Shown one piece after another: positions 1-4,967 of a stretch of DNA of 21,569 bases. Origin of the DNA: an uncultured Collinsella sp. GTDB taxonomy: Bacteria; Actinomycetota; Coriobacteriia; Coriobacteriales; Coriobacteriaceae. The stretch's first letter is position 1. Each line of letters opens with the position of its first letter. The stretch lies in assembly GCA_900547805.1 (NCBI GenBank), contig URIE01000020.1, positions 1-21,569 on the forward strand, read 5' to 3'. The position numbers were made by a program, and so were the translations under genes. The notes beneath the pieces are model-generated. The model saw only the letters and a list, made by a program, of their open reading frames with translations, had not been told where the DNA came from and made no database searches.

Positions 1-44
1 ATTGCCTCTTGTCTCGTGGGCTCGGAGATGTGTATAAGAGACAG
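1..44 (+). other. Illumina Nextera adapter contamination (synthetic)
   Basis: This stretch is not genomic DNA. Bases 26-44 are the 19-bp Tn5 mosaic end used in Nextera libraries, and 11-25 are the rest of the Nextera read-2 primer site. Bases 3-10 (TGCCTCTT) match the adapter form of the Nextera XT index N711, and bases 1-2 fit the end of the P7 arm. The order P7-index-primer-mosaic end is exactly that of a library molecule. Translated in the frame open into lepB, it gives the artefactual peptide MCIRDS. Genomic sequence starts at 45, which is therefore a contig edge. The index match is from memory of the Illumina list; the primer and mosaic end are certain. Confidence 0.97.
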
Positions 45-46
45 CA

Positions 47-94
47 TACGCGCAGGAGATTCTGGACGCTTCGTATTCGCAGAGCGAGGAGTGA
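47..94 (+). CDS. Possible C-terminal tail of an upstream gene (partial)
   Basis: The frame starting at 47 is open from the adapter junction to a TGA at 92-94 and encodes YAQEILDASYSQSEE, an acidic, polar tail like many protein C-termini. It stops two bases before the lepB ATG, a spacing typical of co-transcribed genes, and the lepB ribosome binding site would lie inside its last codons. Only 15 codons are visible and I do not recognise the family. It could equally be a non-coding leader. Confidence 0.3.
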   Translation, partial: YAQEILDASYSQSEE

Positions 95-96
95 GA

Positions 97-660
97 ATGG
101 TTCCATCGCAGCATTCCGCGTTGAGGGGCGCTTTTGAGTGGGTCGCGGTCATCGCGATCGCGCTCGTGGCCACCTTCCTGATCCGCACCTTTGTGGTCGA
201 GCCCTTTGTGGTACCCACCGGCTCCATGGAGGACACGATCGAGATTGGCGACCAGATCCTGGCACAAAAGGTGAGCCTCGAGCTCGGTCAGCCCGTCAAA
301 CAGGGTGATATCGTGGTGTTCCACAACCCCGATGCCACTTCCGAGCATGATGTTCTTGTCAAGCGTGTTATTGCCACGGCCGGTCAGACGGTCGACCTGC
401 AGGACGGCAAGGTGGTCGTTGACGGCCAAGCGCTCGACGAGGACTATACGACGGGCATGAGCTGGCCGCTTTCGGTCCAAGCGCCTGGCGCCCAGGTGAG
501 TTATCCCTACACCGTTCCCGACGGGTGCGTGTGGGTGATGGGCGACAACCGCGAAAACTCTGCCGACTCGCGCTACTTTGGTCCCGTCGATCGCTCTGAT
601 TTGATCGCTGTGGCGCTTGTGCGCTACTGGCCGCTCAACCGCATCGGCGCTATCGACTAA
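97..660 (+). CDS. lepB: Signal peptidase I
   Basis: Membrane-bound serine/lysine protease that removes signal peptides from exported preproteins at the outer face of the cytoplasmic membrane. The 187-residue protein has one N-terminal transmembrane segment (about residues 13-33). It also has the catalytic-serine box PTGSM (Ser43), the catalytic-lysine box VKRVIA (Lys89) and the C-terminal box GDNRENSADSR (about 149-159). The size and single membrane anchor match the short Gram-positive type. I chose ATG 97 because GAGGAG (86-91) lies 5 nt upstream. The frame stays open further upstream only through adapter sequence, so a longer start there is an artefact; GTG 91 is possible but overlaps the ribosome binding site. 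glyQ follows after 59 nt. Identification is secure. Confidence 0.96.
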   Translation: MVPSQHSALRGAFEWVAVIAIALVATFLIRTFVVEPFVVPTGSMEDTIEIGDQILAQKVSLELGQPVKQGDIVVFHNPDATSEHDVLVKRVIATAGQTVDLQDGKVVVDGQALDEDYTTGMSWPLSVQAPGAQVSYPYTVPDGCVWVMGDNRENSADSRYFGPVDRSDLIAVALVRYWPLNRIGAID

Positions 661-667
661 AAACCGC

Positions 668-673
668 TATAGT
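668..673 (+). promoter_or_regulatory. Possible -10 element upstream of glyQ
   Basis: TATAGT, one mismatch from TATAAT, lies in the 59-nt gap between lepB and glyQ. No convincing -35 hexamer is found 16-18 bp upstream, so glyQS may instead be read through from lepB. The gap is too short for a T-box leader, which often controls glycyl-tRNA synthetase genes in Firmicutes. Confidence 0.25.
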
Positions 674-719
674 ACAGTACCTAACCGTGTAATCGTTTCG
701 ACGAGGGGATATTAGAGGC

Positions 720-1631
720 ATGAACGCTTCATCGCTTTCCTTCCAAGACATCATCCTGCGCCTCCAGCAGTACTGGGGCGAGCAGGGCTGCGTCATTATG
801 CAGCCCTATGACTCCGAGGTCGGTGCCGGTACCTTCCATACCGCGACCACGCTGCGCTCGCTCGGTCCCGCCGAATGGCGCACCTGCTATGCGCAGCCCT
901 GCCGCCGTCCCGCCGACGGCCGCTACGGCGAGAACCCTAACCGCATGCAGCACTACTATCAGTTCCAGGTGCTCATTAAGCCCTCTCCGGTTAATGCTCA
1001 GGAGCTTTACCTGGGGTCTCTTGCTGCCATTGGCCTGGACCCCAACGACCATGACGTCCGTTTTGTCGAGGACGACTGGGAGAGCCCGACGCTGGGCGCC
1101 TGGGGCCTTGGCTGGGAGGTCTGGCTCAACGGCATGGAGGTCACGCAGTTCACGTACTTCCAGCAGGTGGGCGGTATCGAGGTCGACCCCGTGCCCGTCG
1201 AGATCACCTATGGCCTGGAGCGTATCGCCATGTACGCTCAGGGCGTCAACTCGGTCTACGATCTGGTGTGGAGCTATCTGCCCGACGGCACGCCCATGAC
1301 CTACGGCGACGTGTTCCTCGAGAACGAGCGCGAGTTCAGTGCCTATAACTTTGAGGTCGCCAACGTCGAGATGATGCGTCAGAAGTTTGACGACTACGAG
1401 GCCGAGTGCCATTCCTGCCTGGAGCGCAAGCTGCCGTTGCCGGCGTACGACTGTGTCATGAAGTGCAGCCACGCCTTCAACCTGCTCGATGCCCGCGGCG
1501 CCCTGTCCGCGGTCGAGCGTGCCAACTACATCCTGCGCGTCCGCGCCGTCGCCAAGGCGTGCTGCGAGGCCTACATGGCCGAGGTCGCCGGAGTCAACGA
1601 GAATGCCGACCAGGAAGGCGAGGTGGCGTAA
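720..1631 (+). CDS. glyQ: Glycyl-tRNA synthetase alpha subunit
   Basis: Catalytic subunit of the bacterial two-subunit (alpha-2 beta-2) class II glycyl-tRNA synthetase, which charges tRNA-Gly in the cytoplasm. The 303 residues match the family length (about 290-305). The N-terminus has the hallmark stretch LQQYWGEQGCVIMQPYDSEVG, followed by AGTFHTATTLRSLGP, YAQPCRRPADGRYGENPNR and QHYYQFQVLIKPSP. The class II catalytic core is in VEITYGLERIAMYAQGV. ATG 720 starts the conserved N-terminus. A GAGGGG at 703-708 is rather distant (11 nt) and GAGG at 715-718 is very close, so the Shine-Dalgarno is not ideal. The stop lies 3 nt before glyS, so the subunits are translationally linked. Most other Actinobacteria are expected to use a single-chain enzyme. 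Confidence 0.97.
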   Translation: MNASSLSFQDIILRLQQYWGEQGCVIMQPYDSEVGAGTFHTATTLRSLGPAEWRTCYAQPCRRPADGRYGENPNRMQHYYQFQVLIKPSPVNAQELYLGSLAAIGLDPNDHDVRFVEDDWESPTLGAWGLGWEVWLNGMEVTQFTYFQQVGGIEVDPVPVEITYGLERIAMYAQGVNSVYDLVWSYLPDGTPMTYGDVFLENEREFSAYNFEVANVEMMRQKFDDYEAECHSCLERKLPLPAYDCVMKCSHAFNLLDARGALSAVERANYILRVRAVAKACCEAYMAEVAGVNENADQEGEVA

Positions 1632-1634
1632 GCC

Positions 1635-3731
1635 ATGGCAGACGCTAAGGATTTCCTGTTTGAGATCGGTACGGAGGAAATGCCCTCTGCACCGCTGAAC
1701 AATGCCGTCAAGCAGCTTGGTACCATGATCGCCAAGGGTCTCGACGAGGCCGGTCTGGCCCACGGCGAGGTCCGCGTGATTTCGAGCCCGCGTCGCCTGG
1801 CTGCGCTCATTGCCGACGTTGCCACCGCGACCGATGAGGTTCACGAGGTCAAGCGTGGCCCCGCGGCAAACATCGCCTTCGACGCTGACGGTAACGCCAC
1901 CAAGGCCGCCCAGGGCTTCGCCCGCAAGTGCGGTGTGGCTGCCGAGGACCTGGTCCGTCGTGAGGATACCGACGGTCGCGAGTATGTCTTTGCCGAGAAG
2001 AACATTCCCTCCGCACCGGCAACCCCGATCCTGACGGCCCTGTGCGAGAAGACCATTGCCGGCCTGCAGTGGCCCAACTACCGCTCCCAGCGCTGGGGCC
2101 ACGAGCACGCGACGTTCGTGCGTCCGGTCCGCTGGATTTGCTGCCTTCTGGGCGAGGATGTTGTGCCTGTGTCGTTTGCCGACGTGACGAGCGGCAACAC
2201 CACGCGCGGCCATCGCGTGCTCGGCCCCGGTGACCACGTTGTCGCCAGCCCCGCCGCCTACGAGCAGGTACTCGAGGATGCCGGCGTGCTCTCTGCTGAG
2301 CGCCGTCGCGAGGCGATTCTCGCTGGTATCGCCGAGGTCGAGGCTGCCCGTCCCGGCTGCCATGTCGATACGCCCAAGAAGGTCTTCGAGGAGGTCATCA
2401 ACCTCTGCGAGTGGCCGACGGTGCTCGTCGGTACCTTCGACGAGGAGTTCCTCAAGGTCCCGCACGAGATTATCTGCGAGTCCATGCTCACCAACCAGCG
2501 CTACTTCCCGATCTATGACGGCGAGGGCAAGCTCACGCGTGAGTTCGTGGTCGTTTCCAACAGCAAGCCCGAGAATGCCGAGCGCGTGATCGACGGCAAC
2601 GAGCGCGTCGTGCGCGCCCGTCTGGACGACGCCAAGTTCTTCTACGAGGAGGACCTGAAGATCTCCCTCGACGAGTTCCGCGAGCGTCTGGCCAAGGTTG
2701 CCTTCCAGGAGAAGCTCGGCAGCGTGCTCGCCAAGTCCGAGCGCATCGAGCAGCTCGCGCTCGCTATTGCCCGCGAGGCTCATCTGGGCGCCCATCTTGC
2801 CGCCGACGCCGCTCGCGCCGCGCACCTGTGCAAGGCCGACCTGGTGTCCAACGCCGTCGTCGAGTTCACGAGTCAGCAGGGCGTGATGGGCGGTTACTAC
2901 GCCACCGCGATGGGGGAGAACGACGAGGTCGCCCACGCCATTCGCGATCATTATCGTCCCCGCTTTGCCGGTGACGAGCTGCCTGAGGGCACCGCTGGCT
3001 GCATCGTGGCCTGCGCCGACAAGCTTGATACCATCGCCGGTATCTTTGCCATCGGCGAGCCCCCGACTGGCTCCTCCGACCCCTACGCGCTGCGTCGTGC
3101 CGCTATCGGCATTATCAACATCCTGCGCGACCGTCTGCCGATCGACCCCACGTCGCTCATCGACTTTGCCCTCGAACTCTACAGTGAGCAGGGCATTGAG
3201 TTCGACGCCGCCGAGGTCGCCCAGCAGGTTCGTGACTTCTTCCATGGCCGCCTGGTGAGCATGGCCCGCGACGAAAAGATCCCGGCCGATACCGTTGCCG
3301 CCGTCTCCGCGGTGCACATTATCGCCCCGTCCGTCTTCTTCGCCCGCTGCGCCGCCCTCGACGAGGCCCGCAAGAACGACGCTGAGACGTTCGACAACCT
3401 GGCGACCGCCTATGCCCGCGCCGCGCATATCTCCAAGCCTGAGCTTGGTGCGGAGTATGACCGCAGCCTGATGGGCGAGGTCGAGCTCGCGCTCGCCGAC
3501 GCCTCCGAGGCCGCTCAGACCGCTGTCGATGCCGCCCTTGCTGCCGAGGACTACCCGGCCGCATTTGCCGCCCTCGCCGCCCTGCGCGCGCCCATCGACC
3601 GTTTCTTCGATGAGGTCATGGTCATGGACAAGGACGAGCAGCTTCGCGATAATCGCCTTAAGCTGCTCAACCGCTTCGAGGCCGTTTTCTCCGGCATTGC
3701 CAACATCGGTGAGCTTGCCCGCAAAAAGTAA
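1635..3731 (+). CDS. glyS: Glycyl-tRNA synthetase beta subunit
   Basis: Beta subunit of the two-subunit glycyl-tRNA synthetase; it binds tRNA-Gly and is needed for aminoacylation together with GlyQ. The 698 residues match the usual length (about 680-700). The start DFLFEIGTEEMPSAPL is the family N-terminal signature. The central region includes VVEFTSQQGVMGGYYA and CIVACADKLDTIAGIFAIG (HD-like core), followed by GSSDPYALRRAAIGIINIL. The C-terminal helical part (about residues 580-698) is the DALR-type anticodon-binding region and ends in DNRLKLLNRFEAVFSGIANIG. The gene begins 3 nt after the glyQ stop, with a purine-rich GAGGTGG inside the end of glyQ. The long open frame on the opposite strand is a composition shadow. 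Confidence 0.97.
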   Translation: MADAKDFLFEIGTEEMPSAPLNNAVKQLGTMIAKGLDEAGLAHGEVRVISSPRRLAALIADVATATDEVHEVKRGPAANIAFDADGNATKAAQGFARKCGVAAEDLVRREDTDGREYVFAEKNIPSAPATPILTALCEKTIAGLQWPNYRSQRWGHEHATFVRPVRWICCLLGEDVVPVSFADVTSGNTTRGHRVLGPGDHVVASPAAYEQVLEDAGVLSAERRREAILAGIAEVEAARPGCHVDTPKKVFEEVINLCEWPTVLVGTFDEEFLKVPHEIICESMLTNQRYFPIYDGEGKLTREFVVVSNSKPENAERVIDGNERVVRARLDDAKFFYEEDLKISLDEFRERLAKVAFQEKLGSVLAKSERIEQLALAIAREAHLGAHLAADAARAAHLCKADLVSNAVVEFTSQQGVMGGYYATAMGENDEVAHAIRDHYRPRFAGDELPEGTAGCIVACADKLDTIAGIFAIGEPPTGSSDPYALRRAAIGIINILRDRLPIDPTSLIDFALELYSEQGIEFDAAEVAQQVRDFFHGRLVSMARDEKIPADTVAAVSAVHIIAPSVFFARCAALDEARKNDAETFDNLATAYARAAHISKPELGAEYDRSLMGEVELALADASEAAQTAVDAALAAEDYPAAFAALAALRAPIDRFFDEVMVMDKDEQLRDNRLKLLNRFEAVFSGIANIGELARKK

Positions 3732-3765
3732 GCCAGCCTGCGCATAAGCGCAAAAGGAGCCCCGC

Positions 3766-4641
3766 ATGGATTGCCCGGTCACCGCTCGTCCCACCGTTAT
3801 CGTTATCTCCGACTCGCTCGGCGATACCGCTTGTGAGGTGGTGCTTGCGGCGTCCGGGCAATTTGATGTAGGGGCTTTTCGCGTTTTGCGCCTGCCTAAG
3901 GTGACCTCCGTGGAGCAGGTCAAGTCATTTGTGGGGCCGCGCGTCGATGCCGACCATCGCGATGTCGCCGTGTTCCATACCATTGTCGATCCGGCGCTTC
4001 GCGCCCGCGTGCTCGATTACCTGGGTATGCTGCATATCCGTTCGGTCGACCTGATCGGTCCGACGCTCGCTGTGCTGTCGTCGCTTATCGGCGTGCCGCC
4101 CAAGGGCGTCGCGGGCACGATTCATAAGACCGATGACCGTTATTTCCATCGTATTGAGGCCATGGAGTATTTCGTTGAGCACGATGACGGTCGTGGTTGT
4201 GACGATCTGTCGGGTGCCGATATCGTGCTGCTGGGTGTGTCGCGTACATCCAAGACGCCGCTGTCGATGTATTTAGCCTATCAGGGTTACAAGGTTGCCA
4301 ATGTCCCGTTGGCACATGGTATGGAGCCGCCGAAGTCGATTTACGAGGTCGACCCCATGCGTCTGTTCGGCCTGATTTCGACCGTTGACGTGATTTCTGA
4401 GATCCGCGATAGCCGCTTGGGCGATGACTACGCTCGTGCCGTTGCCGGCTCCTATGCCGAGCCCGAGAGCGTGCGCGGCGAGCTTGAGGAAGCTCGTGCC
4501 CTCATGAAGCGCTTAGGCTGCTTTGTTGTGCGTACCGACGGCAAAGCCATCGAGGAAAGCGCTGCCGAGATCATTGCTCACCTCGAAGAGATTCAAGAGG
4601 CAAGAGCCCGCCGTGCCGCCCGCCGCGCTCAACAAAAGTAG
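3766..4641 (+). CDS. ppsR: PPDK regulatory protein (bifunctional kinase/pyrophosphorylase, DUF299)
   Basis: Member of the PPSR/PDRP (DUF299) family. Known members phosphorylate a threonine of pyruvate phosphate dikinase or PEP synthase using ADP, and remove the phosphate by Pi-dependent pyrophosphorylation, switching the target off and on. The 291 residues match the family. Visible motifs are the N-terminal VIVISDSLGDTA (about 11-22), the central IHKTDDRYFHRIEAMEYFV, and the P-loop-like GVSRTSKTP (157-165) followed by LSMYLAYQGYKVANVPL. ATG 3766 has AAAAGGAG 6 nt upstream. The next gene is ppdK, which carries the expected Thr-Ser-His target, so the target here is very likely PPDK rather than PEP synthase. 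Direction and control of the switch in this organism are inferred. Confidence 0.93.
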   Translation: MDCPVTARPTVIVISDSLGDTACEVVLAASGQFDVGAFRVLRLPKVTSVEQVKSFVGPRVDADHRDVAVFHTIVDPALRARVLDYLGMLHIRSVDLIGPTLAVLSSLIGVPPKGVAGTIHKTDDRYFHRIEAMEYFVEHDDGRGCDDLSGADIVLLGVSRTSKTPLSMYLAYQGYKVANVPLAHGMEPPKSIYEVDPMRLFGLISTVDVISEIRDSRLGDDYARAVAGSYAEPESVRGELEEARALMKRLGCFVVRTDGKAIEESAAEIIAHLEEIQEARARRAARRAQQK

Positions 4642-4685
4642 CTCACTTGGGACAAGGTTGTTTGGGTAGCTAATTTGGGACGGGG
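4638..4685 (+). repeat. Tandem pair of 20-bp direct repeats at the ppsR stop
   Basis: Two copies of a GTAGCT(C/A)A(C/T)TTGGGAC(A/G)(A/G)GG unit start at 4638 and 4666, a 28-bp period, and agree at 16 of 20 positions. The first copy overlaps the ppsR stop codon. A third TAGCTAA follows at 4692-4698. The function is unknown; it could be a remnant of a dispersed intergenic repeat. Confidence 0.6.
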
Positions 4686-4703
4686 CTCTTTTAGCTAACC
4701 AAA
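4661..4703 (+). repeat. Imperfect inverted repeat after ppsR
   Basis: TTTGGgTAGCTAA (4661-4673) and TTAGCTAaCCAAA (4691-4703) are complementary at 12 of 13 positions around a 17-nt loop. In RNA this would be a stable hairpin with one G-A mismatch. No T-tract follows on either strand, so it is not a standard intrinsic terminator. It may mark the 3' end of the ppsR transcript or be an operator. Confidence 0.55.
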
Positions 4704-4797
4704 GAGAATACTTGGAAATAATGCTGATAAATGGTAAAGCGACTTAGCAAAAACATCGCATCCGACCTGCACTTTCCTTGTAGTGGTATCTTCATAA

Positions 4798-4845
4798 GGT
4801 AACCACCTTTACCTACCGTTTACCGCCGGTTTTAGCACGTTTACC
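4798..4845 (+). promoter_or_regulatory. Array of TTTACC hexamers upstream of ppdK (candidate operator)
   Basis: Exact TTTACC copies start at 4808, 4819 and 4840, spaced 11 and 21 bp, so they face the same side of the DNA helix. AGGTAA (4797-4802) and TTACCT (4809-4814) also form a 6-bp inverted repeat, and one reverse-oriented GGTAAA lies at 4733-4738. The array sits about 50-90 bp upstream of a predicted ppdK start point, where an activator would bind. The cognate regulator is not identified. Confidence 0.4.
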
Positions 4846-4863
4846 AAACCGCGCACCCTCTGC

Positions 4864-4892
4864 TCAAGCCTGTCCAAAACCCGCCGTATAGT
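4864..4892 (+). promoter_or_regulatory. Candidate ppdK promoter
   Basis: TATAGT (4887-4892) is a good -10 element. The hexamer 17 bp upstream (TCAAGC, 4864-4869) is a poor -35, which would suit an activator-dependent promoter served by the TTTACC sites upstream. Transcription would start near 4899, leaving a leader of roughly 70 nt. Confidence 0.35.
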
Positions 4893-4918
4893 TCCCTCAC
4901 GGCCCGCATCCGGCGGGT
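4879..4918 (+). promoter_or_regulatory. Overlapping, mutually exclusive hairpins before ppdK
   Basis: ACCCGCCG (4879-4886) is perfectly complementary to CGGCGGGT (4911-4918). The same right arm can instead pair locally, CCCGC (4903-4907) with GCGGG (4913-4917), around a 5-nt loop. The larger palindrome brackets the predicted -10 element. The smaller one would be at the start of the mRNA. Confidence 0.4.
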
Positions 4919-4967
4919 CGATTCGTTACCACGGTCGTGCGCGAGAGCGCATGGAAGGGGAAGTATC

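Noticed and set aside
26..44. Tn5 mosaic end as evidence for a natural transposon
   Set aside because: It is directly preceded by the synthetic Nextera primer site and index at a sequence end, so it is a library artefact.
661..719. T-box riboswitch upstream of glyQS
   Set aside because: The 59-nt gap is far too short for a T-box and holds no specifier stem or antiterminator sequence.
3732..3765. Promoter or terminator between glyS and ppsR
   Set aside because: The 34-nt gap has only a ribosome binding site; no stem or promoter hexamers could be supported.
729..3983. A 1084-codon open frame on the minus strand opposite glyQ-glyS, and similar long ones opposite ppdK, rnhB/yraN, rpsB/tsf and dxr
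   Set aside because: They mirror strongly GC-skewed third codon positions of real genes, have no ribosome binding sites, and their translations are low-complexity Gly/Val/Leu/Asp-rich with no recognisable domains.
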